From Centroberyx gerrardi (Eukaryota > Chordata > Actinopteri > Beryciformes > Berycidae), in NCBI RefSeq assembly GCF_048128805.1, contig NC_136003.1, forward strand, positions 24,633,340-24,697,339: a stretch of 64,000 nt of DNA, given 5' to 3'. How positions within the stretch are numbered: the stretch's first letter is position 1; each line of letters starts with the position of its first letter. Under the pieces are notes generated by a model that was not told the origin of the DNA, did no database searches, and worked only from the letters and a program-made list of their open reading frames with translations. Both the position numbers and the translations under genes were made by a program. This document shows, one piece after another, positions 12,301-34,860 of the stretch.

Positions 12301-14698
12301 TCCGACTAACTCACCTCAATGTCTCTCTGAAAGTCGAAGAGGTCGATCCGTTGCCAGTTGCTGCCATCCAAGGCCAGAACGTTCCAGGACTGAGAGTAGG
12401 GAGGGAGAAACAGGTTTAAGATCAATGTTTCCCTCAAACTTTCCACACACACACACAACACACTGAAGCACAGACACACACACACATCTTGTGAACACAG
12501 ACTCACCCGTGAGACCTGGGCACAGCGACAGAGTGTCACCACATCCAGAAAGGAGAAGATTCTGGAAGACAGACAGGGACGGTTTAGAGACCCTGCTCGC
12601 CCCGCTGCCAGCAGCCTCCTCTCTAACACCAGACTCTCTGCCCTCAACTCAACCCTGCCTCTGCCGAACCAGAGCCTCTACACACACACACACACACACA
12701 ACACAGTGCTGTGAGTGAATCTGCTAATATTGTCTTTGACTGTCAGGCAGGATAGATGTGTTTACCCTGTTCGCAGGAGAGGCCTGTTTACTCAAAGCGG
12801 GGTCCTTACGACGAGACGCGCCATCTCCTTTTAAAGAATAGAGCTGGAGACTTCGAAGGAGCCCACAATGCAGCAAAAAAAAAAAAACTGTGTTAGGGCT
12901 AAAGCGGGGATGCAGCGAGTCCCGGCACAGACCGCCTGCCCCACAAATCAGGCCGCCGCACCTGGCTGGGCAGCGCAGAGTCAGCAGCCGCAGACCAGGC
13001 AGCTCGGTTGGCAAGGCCCCGGCTTGAGTTATGGCCTCCATTTTCTGTTTGCTCAGGGGCTCTTTACTTTTTTTTTTTGTCTTAAATCGATTTGAATGTT
13101 TTATAGCCTCAAGCATCTGTTTTTAATTACAGTTTTTGCATGGGGGAGGGCAGAGGAGGGTAAATTTGCAGCATGGTGGTCCGTTGCCTGGTTGGTTTAG
13201 TTGACGAATTTGCTAAGGAGAAGTGAATGGCTTTGTCTGTATCTATTGCTCGATGTTTTGTTTACCTCTAAATGTCAATAACGTCAAGTGAGTATATATG
13301 ATCATGAGCTGCACGGTGTGTGTGGAGGGTGTTTGAAGGGTTGGGGGTGTGTGGGTGTGGGTTGGGCTGGTGGGCTGCAAGGTCATTCGTGCCTTTGTGT
13401 GTGTTTGGATGTGCTAATCAGGAGCAGAGGCTGGGTGGGGAGGCAGTTGAGTGCGCAACATGCCATTTTAACTCTCAACAAACCCTGCGGAGACTCTGAC
13501 TGAAGTGTTTAGAAACATCACTCACCGTAGCAACAGCTCCTTAGGTAGCTTCTTGTTGATGACGGCCTCGTCGCTGTTTGAGAACATCTGAAAAGGGGGC
13601 AGAGGATAACGTTAGCCCCCCGCGGGCTGCGTGGTGGGGCCTCCTCCATCCACCACATCACTCAAGGACGGCCCCAGCATATAACCAAGGTTAACCATCA
13701 TAATCTCATCAGTTGAGATACGTTCAATGTCACGGCTCGGAAAACACAGAGGGTGACGGAGGATGAAGCAGAGGAGGAGAAAGGGTTTTGTGTCTTCTAA
13801 GCAAAAATAATAGGACCTTGTACCTCCTCCAGAGCTGCGATGGCCTCTGTTTGCATGCATATTCTTTCCTTATTCAGCTTTATGTTGTTTTTACTCTATT
13901 AAATTCGTCCAGTGTCCACATAAGCATGTACTGAGGATGTGTATTGGAGTTAATGGCAATTGTATCTCTTGTGGCTCTCGGAAGAATAGCGGCTGCTTAT
14001 GCAACAGCTAATGGATTTCCAAATATATAATTGCACGGTCTGTGAACACAAATACTAGCCTATATTCCACGGAAATGCCTCAGCACATCAAGAGACAGTG
14101 AATTAGCATTTATAAAGACCCAGCTACTTAGGCGCACACCCACTCAGGACTGCAGGCTTCCCACAGTTTGTGAGGAATCTTACTCAGCTAGATTGTAAAG
14201 TTCAATAGGGTGAGACGACGACGGTCTATATGCTAATCTGTGAGCAAATGAAGCAACATCTGGCCCAATCCGTTTTACTCTATGGACGCAGAAAGATAAA
14301 TCTAATGCGTGGGGGTTTTGCTGTGTCATTAAAAGGAGGAAGGAACATGCTATTCACAAGAGGCAAACATCTGTGTACATGAAATTAGCTATTCCTTATT
14401 TGCACTTCCTTACAGATACAAATATGAATCATTCAACAGTAAACTTGATGTTTCTTTACTGACTTTAAGGGAAAGGAATGATTATTAAGTCCAACGGCGG
14501 TATATTACATGTCATTTGTTCAAGGGAGGTACATCTTAAAAACATATTCACAGCTTGTACACTTCACCAAGCTGATCCAGCAGTTCTGCAAAACAAACTA
14601 ACAAGTCTGCCTGTTGAAATTAACGACTGGACTTTTAAAAATACAGCGAGCTCTAGGTCAAAGCCTCTTCTATGTCTCTCTCATACAAATACAAACAC

Positions 14699-14738
<40 letters not shown>

Positions 14739-17423
14739 GCTGTCTATGCAGGGGCTGCCTGCCAGCACAGACGTGTAAAATTTTGAGGGAGTAGGAGGGG
14801 ACAGACATTTCGCATTTGGATTTGGGGCAAATTTACTGTGACAGCTCGCCTTTCAGAGCACTACTCAACCGGCCAAATAATCCAGGGCCATTTCCAAAAG
14901 AACCAGATGCGCATGGTCAACGGGCAAACACTGTCCCCTTTTGTAATCTAACATAAAATGAACCTGATGCTGCATGAATGTGAGCATTATGTTTTTCTCC
15001 GCTGGTCAGTGATGTAGAGGGAAATAAAGAGATGGGTGAACTGTGACCTCCAGCTGGTGATTATTGTTAAACATCACAAAAATCAATTTATTTATGTTGC
15101 CTTAAAAGACCCCATTCCCAGATTAAATTTACATCAGTTTGATACTATTTACTGTATATACTATGAATTTATGTAGGCTAATTTATGTCAGAGCGGTGGG
15201 TAAAGTGCGTTTGGGTGAGTTTATCTCTGGTTATAGTTAAGGACCGTAAATCTATGAAATGCCCAAGGGAATCTGTCAGCAATAAATTTAGATTGTGTTG
15301 TTGCCTGCAGCTTAAATGGCTACAGCCACCCTGCTAACATCAATACACCCGATTATACACAGCGGAGTGATGACGTCAATCACAACTACAGTTATTATTG
15401 ACAAATTCCATTAACTGACAAACATAATTATGGGACATTAACGCGTGCCCACTTTCCAGACTGTTGTAGTCTATTGTTGTGGTGCTAATGAACTACAGAT
15501 CACGTAGGCTATCTACCGCAGAGCTGTGTCAAGCCAGCCAGAATACATAAACACATCTTCCGGTCACGACTTTCAAAATAAAACAGTGTTTGACCAGCAT
15601 GGGTTTTTGATGGCTGATAACCAACACTTATGTTTTTGCACTGGAGCTCCTAAGAGCTGATGTTTTGTGCCAATATTCTATAGCTTTACATTTGACCAGT
15701 TCCATGCCCATCAATCAATCAATCAATCAATCCCAAACATCCTATAACCGTATTCAGGGTTTCCCCCAGAATTTTCTGCATGGTGTAAAAGTCTGAAACA
15801 GCATAGACCATGGGACACTAAAACTCACCACTGAAATCCAGGATAATAATAACGTCTATATTCATACTAATTCACATTTGTGTGGAATCCAGTCAAAATG
15901 CCATATAGGAATCAATTCATGTTACGGGCTTCCCATGGACAACCAGTGTATCACTGATTAATCATACAATAAAAATGTAATTAAACAAACTGCATCACAT
16001 TTATCATGTTGGCGGTGAATGACACTGACTGCATGATATCCAATTTTTAAGGCAAATATCGACCGAGATGTCGTCAAATCAATATATTAGTCAAACCCTA
16101 ATTGCAATACTTGGTGAGTAATAGAATGTTCCAAAATGAATATATACAGAGGAATTTGTAGTAAATAAAAAAAATTGCTGGTTTTTTTTCAAAATGTCCT
16201 CTTCACAGCACATGTTCATAGTTATTTAGAAATACATGTCAAAACCTACACAAAGACAGACTCGATCACATAACATCTAGCCAATCAAACAACTTGGAAG
16301 GATGACTGCTGTCTTGATAAAGTCAGTTTAAACCCATAGCTGTGGCACAGCTGTCCCTACAGACCACAAAAGAGGAGCTCCATTAACCAAGTGGCAAACT
16401 TCACGCTTTTATTTTGAAGGCAAAATCGCCTTACTTCCGCTCGTCACCTGTCTACCTCCCGCTAGCTTGACGCAGCTCCAACCGCAGCTGTCGGGCCAGA
16501 AGGTAACGGCCTGAATCTTCTGAGTCGTCAGCTGTTGCAACGTTAAAAATAAATAAAACCACACACAAATCCCACGCTAGCTGGGGATTAAACAACACCG
16601 AGTGCTCGCGCTGTAAGGCCAATGTCACGGGGCGGATACATAATGTCTGTTTTCAAGTTTTCACCATAATATTTCACAACGCTGCCTGGCTGCGACACAA
16701 AGTTTATTATCCGCTAGTGAACAGCAGCAATGTATGTGCATAGGTTCTCCGCTCAGTTCAGGTTTATAATGTGTGTTGGAGGCTATGCTAGTCCAGTGGA
16801 GCCATGGCTGATCCAACACCGGGTCCGTGTAGCAGTCACAGCCCGAGGCCCCCGCAACCGCAGCGGCCATGGACATGCACAACACTCCGCTCATCAGACA
16901 GCCCCAGAAAATGACATAAAACCCCATTCCCGAGGATATAGACTCACTTATAAAACACCTATCGCATCGTACTAAAGTGTAGCCAGGAAATACATGTTCA
17001 TGCCTGATGTTTGAGTGTGTATGAGAGCTGTCTTCGGCGTGCTGTACAGCCTCATTGTCTTTGTTTTGACGGCGCAGGGAGAATCGAGGACAACATTTGA
17101 GGACCTTTAAAAACCCCAAAATGTTTCAATACCGAACAGCACGGCAGGCTCAACGCAAAACCCCGACTCGTGTCCTCAACGAAATAACATGCTGTATATT
17201 GTTGTTGGGACAAAACAACAGCGTTTGACCTAATCCAAAACACTGACTGCGGAAGCTGCACCAATAGCCGTTTTACACTAAATACAGCGACGGACATCAA
17301 GTAGGCCCGCATCCTAACGTTAATAAAAGGTCCGTTGAATGTATGTCAGTCACTGTCAATTATTATACATAGTCAACTCACCTCAAACCGGCTCCGTGAA
17401 ACACCATTTACCTCCTTCCCCAT
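6286..17423 (-). CDS. fbxl20: F-box/LRR-repeat protein 20 (spliced gene, 15 coding exons)
   Basis: Substrate-recognition subunit of an SCF (Skp1-Cullin1-F-box) ubiquitin ligase; the mammalian orthologue is known for turnover of the synaptic protein RIM1. Joining 17382-17423, 13526-13587, 12507-12561, 12315-12389, 12052-12146, 11872-11940, 11677-11772, 11314-11440, 10554-10628, 9631-9761, 8884-8944, 8513-8557, 8359-8415, 7989-8201 and 6286-6393 gives 1311 bp, 436 codons plus stop, the same length as human FBXL20. All introns are GT-AG and keep frame. The F-box is at residues about 28-70, followed by about a dozen cysteine-containing leucine-rich repeats (ITDxGL/LxxC pattern) to about 400. The protein ends CCVLL, a CaaX box predicted to be geranylgeranylated, as in FBXL2. 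FBXL2 is the nearest paralogue, but the identity pattern and synteny with cdk12 favour fbxl20. Head-to-head with cdk12. Confidence 0.95.
7690..7860 (+). mobile_element. tRNA-derived SINE fragment
   Basis: It contains two RNA polymerase III B-box-like motifs, GGTTCAATTCC at about 7752 and GAGTCTGATTCC at about 7810. The stretch GGCACTAACA...GATTCCC...GGGCCACACA matches the copy at 57.7 kb. It lies in fbxl20 intron 14. Decayed and partial. Confidence 0.55.
7989..8201 (-). CDS. fbxl20: fbxl20 coding exon 14
   Basis: Residues 331-401, 213 bp, phase 0 at both ends. It encodes the last LRRs, including SLSHCELITDDGIRHLG and NCPLITDASLEHL, ending AGIKRLR before GTGAGT. Confidence 0.95.
8359..8415 (-). 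CDS. fbxl20: fbxl20 coding exon 13
   Basis: 57 bp, residues 312-330 (ITDGTLIQLSIHCPRLQVL), flanked by a CAG acceptor and a GTGAGT donor on the minus strand. Confidence 0.93.
8513..8557 (-). CDS. fbxl20: fbxl20 coding exon 12
   Basis: 45 bp, residues 297-311 (NCHELEKMDLEECVQ). It is a small exon with acceptor TTGCAG and donor GTAAAT. Confidence 0.93.
8884..8944 (-). CDS. fbxl20: fbxl20 coding exon 11
   Basis: 61 bp, residues 276 (split codon) to 296, reading ILEVARCSQLTDVGFTTLAR before GTGAGT. Confidence 0.93.
9201..9553. mobile_element. Small inverted-repeat DNA transposon, copy 1
   Basis: The left end CACTGCAAAAATTATCCATC is mirrored at the right end, whose reverse complement reads about GCTGCAACAAGATACCCATC. 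Internal sequence around CACTTGTTTCCAGTG and GAAACAAGTTGATTTGCATTGGAC is self-complementary and related to the copy at 53.7 kb. It lies in fbxl20 intron 10 and has no coding capacity. Confidence 0.65.
9631..9761 (-). CDS. fbxl20: fbxl20 coding exon 10
   Basis: 131 bp, residues 233-276: QITDEGLITICRGCHRLQ through ILHALGQNCPRLR. The acceptor is a tandem CAGCAG, so the first Q could be gained or lost by NAGNAG splicing; including it matches the human protein. Confidence 0.93.
10554..10628 (-). CDS. fbxl20: fbxl20 coding exon 9
   Basis: 75 bp, residues 208-232: LEDEALKHIGAHCPELVTL then NLQTCS. The last residue is Ser (TCA) where mammals have Leu, in an LRR consensus position. Confidence 0.92.
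10799..11142. mobile_element. Short terminal-inverted-repeat element (MITE-like)
   Basis: The left end TTTAAAGTAATAATCTGTGAC is mirrored at the right end, whose reverse complement reads TATTAAAGTGGTAATCTCCAA. About 345 bp, in fbxl20 intron 8, non-coding. The family is not identified. Confidence 0.55.
11314..11440 (-). CDS. fbxl20: fbxl20 coding exon 8
   Basis: 127 bp, residues 165-207, encoding EGCPLLEQLNISWCDQVTKD and ending FLKGCTQ. Its acceptor is preceded by an uninterrupted run of 22 C on the coding strand. Confidence 0.93.
11445..11466 (-). repeat. Homopolymer C22 (coding strand) acting as polypyrimidine tract
   Basis: 22 consecutive G on the plus strand (C on the fbxl20 strand), ending two bases before the TTAG acceptor of fbxl20 exon 8. 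Confidence 0.85.
11677..11772 (-). CDS. fbxl20: fbxl20 coding exon 7
   Basis: 96 bp, residues 133-165: SLSKFCPKLKHLDLASCTS then ITNLSLKALS. The donor is GTGTGC, weaker than the other donors of the gene. Confidence 0.92.
11872..11940 (-). CDS. fbxl20: fbxl20 coding exon 6
   Basis: 69 bp, residues 110-133: TFSQNCRNIELLSLNGCTK then ITDS. Acceptor TGTAG, donor GTTTGT. Confidence 0.92.
12052..12146 (-). CDS. fbxl20: fbxl20 coding exon 5
   Basis: 95 bp, residues 79-110: GRVVENISKRCGGFLRKLSL then RGCLGVGDSALR. It begins the leucine-rich repeat domain. Confidence 0.94.
12315..12389 (-). CDS. fbxl20: fbxl20 coding exon 4
   Basis: 75 bp, residues 54-78: SWNVLALDGSNWQRIDLFDF then QRDIE. It carries the second half of the F-box. 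The first residue is Ser where human has Ala. Confidence 0.94.
12507..12561 (-). CDS. fbxl20: fbxl20 coding exon 3 (F-box)
   Basis: 55 bp, residues 35-53: RIFSFLDVVTLCRCAQVSR. Core of the Skp1-binding F-box. Confidence 0.94.
13526..13587 (-). CDS. fbxl20: fbxl20 coding exon 2
   Basis: 62 bp, residues 15-35: MFSNSDEAVINKKLPKELLL then a split Arg codon. The first codon is ATG directly after the CAG acceptor, so a transcript with a different first exon could start translation here. Confidence 0.93.
15090..15236. mobile_element. Fragment of TAGCCAG-ended element
   Basis: The segment GAATTTATGTAGGCTAATTT followed by GGTGGGTAAAGTG and CTCTGGTTATAG matches the right half of the elements at 49020-49302 and 61831-62100. 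Confidence 0.45.
15765..15960. mobile_element. Dispersed repeat fragment
   Basis: It starts near GGGTTTCCCCCAGAATTTTC and shares CATGGGACACTAAAACTC plus a following AATAATAAT segment with 41745-41845. No coding sequence; the family is not identified. Confidence 0.45.
16430..16640 (-). promoter_or_regulatory. Promoter-like GC-rich patch in fbxl20 intron 1
   Basis: CpG-richer than its surroundings, with an ETS-like ACTTCCGC, a CAGCTG E-box, a GGGGCGG GC box and a CCAAT (ATTGG on the minus strand). On the minus strand several donor-like sites follow (CAG|GTGACG, GAA|GTAAGG). It could be an alternative fbxl20 promoter. Inference only. Confidence 0.25.
17382..17423 (-). CDS. fbxl20: fbxl20 coding exon 1 (start)
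   Basis: ATG at 17421-17423; residues MGKEVNGVSRSRFE, then GTGAGT. This aligns with the human N-terminus ending TKSRFE before MFSNSDEAV, which fixes the start. The 5' UTR and promoter extend upstream (17424 to about 17700). Confidence 0.92.
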
Positions 17424-17720
17424 GTCGGACGGCGGTTTACCGACTCAATGAATCCGCTGTAGGCGCAGTAAAATGTAGATACGGGCCCTCTTCTTGCCGA
17501 TTCCCCTCCACAACTATCATGCTACCGTCCTCTCGGTAGCTCCAAAGGTGCAATCCCGTTGTTTTTCGGCCTGTAACACAAACGCAAGAGCTCTCTTTTT
17601 TTGGGATAAAATATACACCAGCCGACAAGCCAGCTCTCTTATCTGCTCACTTCGCCCTCGCCTCCTCCTCCTCCCCCTGTAGCCTCCCATCCACACAATA
17701 GCCCGATAGGATCTGGTAGC
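17424..17720 (-). promoter_or_regulatory. fbxl20: fbxl20 5' UTR and proximal promoter
   Basis: A moderately GC-rich, pyrimidine-rich region immediately upstream of the fbxl20 start codon, with a CCTCCTCCTCCTCCCCCTG tract near 17660. No TATA box is evident. The transcription start cannot be placed from sequence alone. Confidence 0.4.
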
Positions 17721-19540
17721 CTAAAATGAAGTTGATACGCCTACATCACTTTAAAAATAATATAGCCTAACCAAATTTTTCTGTGGCTATTGTCCAAGCA
17801 TAAACGACTCTATAACTGCCTGTTGTTTACATAGGCTACTTTTTAGTTGGTCTTATAACAAAAGCTCGTATTGCAGGCCTTGTACAAGTTTAACAGCAAA
17901 CCTAATATATCAAGAGGGCTGTCAAAAATATAATAAATAGCCTGGGCTACCTGGGCATTCAGGCAGCAGTAAAATCAAAATTAAAGGAATTTATGCACAG
18001 ATTATGATCGTTTTTGACGCCACCTAAGGAAGACACTCTTAGGATATAATAAGAGATATAGTTTATGCCTATAGACTTTAACAACAAGTGTCCTTTGTGC
18101 CTGTCTAATCTATGGTCGGGCTAAACTCCACTTGAAGGCCTGTCATTGAACTGTGGGCCAAACTGTTCATAATTCTGTCAAAATGTAATCGATTTACTAC
18201 AGAGACCCCCAGATAAGATACTGTGGCCTCCCATGACACACAATCTCCCCACCATCAGCCATTTAAACCCTGTTCTCCATTCTGTGACATTTATTTCCCT
18301 CAAACATACATTGTAACTTTTTGTTATTACAGTAGGAAAACGCCACTTCCCGTTTGCCGCTGCCCCCGCCCCCAGCATGGCAACGGATCCAATCAACACG
18401 CGCGTCAACGGCGCGTCGTTTCGCGTCATCGTAGCGGGAAACCCACGCTTGTAAACAAGACAAGAATGTCCAAATATCCTCTGGAATGGCGTAATAAAAT
18501 GTAACTGAACGTGATTTTTTAAATTTTTCTGGCGCAGACACAGAGGCGCATGAAGTAGTGTGTGATAAAACAGTTTCTGTTACACTACTGGCCTGAAAAT
18601 TCAAATAAGAAAACACAAAAGAATGAATGACAGTGTTTCCCATCGGCCCAATTCCTGTTGCACTGCTTGGACTGTTGCATTGCCTGAGGTGGATTTTAAA
18701 ATGCTTTTCGATGATAATGCCAACTATTAAAATGCATAAGTAATTTGCACAAAACAAATGCCACTATACATGTAAAATGACTTTGGTGTCTTTATGCTCA
18801 GTGTTAAGTTATCTAACAATCTGTGCTATCAATGCGATGGAGATGGAAGGTAGTTTATGTTGGCTACTACAAATAAAACCCTTTTTTTTATTGACAGCCA
18901 AGATTTTCATTTGGTAATGAAATGCCAAATGAATGTAAGCTCTCACTGAGAATGTCAATGGTTGGCTCCTTACTTTTCTCTCGTTCTTTTCAGATTTATC
19001 AAGATGACTTTCTTGTGTGAAGCAGCCACCAGTTAGTTTGTTTATTTGTTTTAATGGCACAATTGTCTAAAGTTAACATTGAAAGTGCAAACATCCACCA
19101 CAATATGAATTTCAACATTAATGCAATCATCTTACACACTGTCTTGTATAGCAAATCTATTGATGCGCCACCTTGCCTGCTGCCTCAAAATTAGTAACAT
19201 TTAAAACTTGCCATGATCCTGATACTCACATTTACTGATGAGGCCGAACCTATATACTTTTGTTTTCATTAATTTTAAACGTTTCAGCTATCCCTAAGGT
19301 GACCAACATCTGATATATCTGATTTATCTAATTGTTGAGTGTTTGTATCTGATTTACACTTTTTTCCCTTGCATATCCTCGTGTCATCCTTGTGTACTAC
19401 ATGTTGTTCATCTTTATACAATTCAATATACAAATAATTAAAAAACGTTTCAGCTGAAAACCAGCTAATTCCCCTGACTGGTTTAAACAAATACTTTACT
19501 TGTGCAGACTCGTGTGTCACCTTATTAACTTTCCTCCGTG
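17721..19540. other. Intergenic interval between fbxl20 and cdk12 (no med1)
   Basis: About 1.8 kb of mostly AT-rich sequence with no coding block. It contains one GC-rich promoter-like patch at 18340-18460. In human, MED1 lies here; none of its N-terminal or nuclear-receptor-box coding sequence is seen. Confidence 0.6.
18340..18460. promoter_or_regulatory. Orphan promoter-like CpG patch
   Basis: A compact GC-rich cluster. It contains an ETS-like ACTTCCCG, the GC box GCCCCCGCCCCC, an RFX-like CATGGCAAC, a CCAAT box (GATCCAAT), several CGCG steps and the E2F-like TTTCGCG. No adjacent coding exon is recognisable on either strand. Confidence 0.35.
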
Positions 19541-19720
19541 CAGGCCCAGAATACTGCGTCGCTGGCGCGCCACCACGAGTACAGAAGGCGGGTTATCTCT
19601 CGTGATAGGACGTTGCTAAGATACGTCGAAGATTGACAGCGTCCCGAGTTTCCGGTTCATTCCACTGTGCGGAAAACCTGCTAGTCACAGGAGCCACAAT
19701 GGCGTTTGTAGTCTCCTTCA
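19541..19720 (+). promoter_or_regulatory. cdk12: Probable cdk12 core promoter
   Basis: CpG-containing stretch about 0.75-0.9 kb upstream of the cdk12 start, with GGCGCGCC, GTTGCTAAGATAC (RFX half-site-like) and TTTCCGGTTC (ETS-like). It is TATA-less. The first strong Kozak ATG of the presumed 5' UTR (19699) follows. The exact start site is not determinable. Confidence 0.4.
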
Positions 19721-20448
19721 GATAGGGCTGTGGATGTTATTAAATCCACCAGCATCGCCCTAAATATAGGCCTGGTTGATTCCCAGAGCCATTGATAATA
19801 AACTGGAACATTTACTGCACACGAATATACTATGATTTCTGATCAATATTGAATTTATAGGGGATACAATTTACATTAAAGGGAACATGTAAACAGTACC
19901 AACCGGGTCAAGTTTTCATTTTGTTCGAGAAACAAGAGCGCCTTTTAATGCCGGCCTTTGCTTGTTTCTGAACGCCAAAACCGTAATTCTGTGGAATAAA
20001 TACACCTTTACTTAACTTGGCACCGGACAAGGACAGCTTTCACAAAGGGACTTTTTTCTTTTTCACGAATCAGCACGCTAGCTGCTCAGCATTAGCTAGC
20101 AGAGCTAGCTAAATAGAAACGGAGACGAGACCACAATGCTCCGATGTTTGGTTTGGATCTTTTTCATTCATTGACTAATTCAAAGCACAGACTTTACAGC
20201 ACTGGAAAACCACCTTGGCATTTTTCTACTTTGACAAACTATGTTGGCGATCTCAATGGAATGAACTGGCGTTAAGGAGGACTGGACGTGAGCGGCCTGG
20301 TTTGTTTATTTTGTGTATTTTCTCGTCCCGTTTCTGCTTGTTTGTAACACTTTTTTTTTTGGCATTTTGGAGTACCGTTCTCCCGTGAATGAATTGGCTG
20401 GGCCACCGAGGCCCGGTCGCAGGAGAGGTACCGTCGCCGACGTGAGGG

Positions 20449-33414
<12,966 letters not shown>

Positions 33415-34860
33415 TCCTGGATCCCCCAAGAGAGAGAGAGAGAGATCTGGGTATCGCAGGACAGCGCCAGCAAACCTCGCCTGCAGGGAACGGCTGAGGA
33501 AGAAGGAAGAGGGACACCTACAGATTATGACTTGATGGACCATCTCTAAGTGAAAAAGCTTCTAAGTAGGTTGTGAATGTTGAATGAGAGATTATGGAAA
33601 GGATTGTGTCTTTGTGATGGATTGAAACAAAGAGGTCATGGGCGTTCTGAGGTATGGTACTGAACATCACTGCCCTCTGAACAAACCGTCATGTAGAGTT
33701 TTGGTGAGAGTTGTGGACTTGAGGTTGGGCTGACCTTATACAATCCAGTAACGGACCGTTACCACCTGCTGCCCCTCGCTCTCTCCCGTCCACTGAAGGT
33801 CCTGACTTGAATGAAGTTGGAAGTTGTTTCCAAAGTGAGTGCCACACATGAACTACGATCAGCTGTGATTTAGTTTTATTGTTTCGTTTTTGTTTTTTTT
33901 TTGTTTTTTTTTTTCAAATCAAATGATTGTTGCGTCTACTGCAGTGCCCACTAATGAATAGGATATCGGTGTGTTGGAGAATCAAATCACTGTCCTCCAC
34001 GTGTGCGTAATTGGCTGGGATGGAGTGGTGTCTGTGACGATGCAGTTTAAAGACATGCTGAAGCACTGGTATTGAGTAGACATGAGGCAATGAGGGCACT
34101 GATCAAAACACTGGAGGACAGAATGAATTTTCTGTTGAACCCAATATGCTGTCCCCTATTTTCAGCCTTGTGCCTCCTTTGTGACCTTAGCGACCCCTGA
34201 ATGATCTTGGCCTATTGCAGAAGTGTGGGTTCAGTTTTCTGCTTTGGATGGCACATGCAACAGTGTACAACTCCGGGACTCTAGTTTTCCCTTCGTCTAT
34301 AGCCAAAGGCTGTTCTATATTATAACCTGTCATCAAACCCAACTTGCACATCTATGTATGACATGCCGACCGGTTAATTTTACTTCCTTTCACTTGCGGC
34401 TAACCCTCTGTGTAGTAACAAGCCTAAGCCTGTAGCCCTCATGTTCCTGTCTCTCAGCTATGGATTAAACCACCGCATCGTGATGGGAGCGCTCCATAGT
34501 ACATACACTACTCTGCTAGTCAAAGCTTAAAGCCAGACGCACATGTGCACACACAGACACATAGACCTCTAAAGCTTTTCCTGGTGGGTGCTGAAAGCCT
34601 GGTCTGACATGTCTGCCCTCTGCCTCCCTGCCAACCTGTGCAGCAAAAGCTTTTTTGTGCGATTATTTTCTACATAAAGAAAAAAAGATACACGCTTAAA
34701 AAAACAATGGTCCGTGGTTCTGTTTCCATTTTTTGCTTTGGGAAAGAATAGGGAGGAGCGACATGATCGGGTTTCATGTGTCTGTAAAAAAAAAAAAAAA
34801 AAAAAAAAGATATTTTGTAATATGTGTTTTCTTGGTTCAGTTTATTAAAGGAAGTCATGC
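33415..34860 (+). other. cdk12: cdk12 3' UTR
   Basis: Follows the stop codon to a candidate ATTAAA at 34844-34849. It includes a 24-A run (34785-34808) and T-rich tracts near 33890-33915. No other gene is seen. Confidence 0.5.
34844..34849 (+). terminator. cdk12: Candidate distal cdk12 poly(A) signal (ATTAAA)
   Basis: ATTAAA about 1.4 kb after the stop. An upstream ATTAAA at about 34465 is an alternative. Confidence 0.35.

Larger units (their letters stand above)
13588..17375 (-). other. fbxl20: fbxl20 intron 1
   Basis: 3.8 kb between exon 1 and exon 2. It holds a CA tract (14699-14740), a short (CAAT)n run (about 15713-15732), two transposon fragments (15090-15236 and 15765-15960), and a GC-rich promoter-like patch (16430-16640). 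A 152-codon minus-strand open frame is at 16661-17119. No coding exon of another known gene is visible. Confidence 0.7.
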
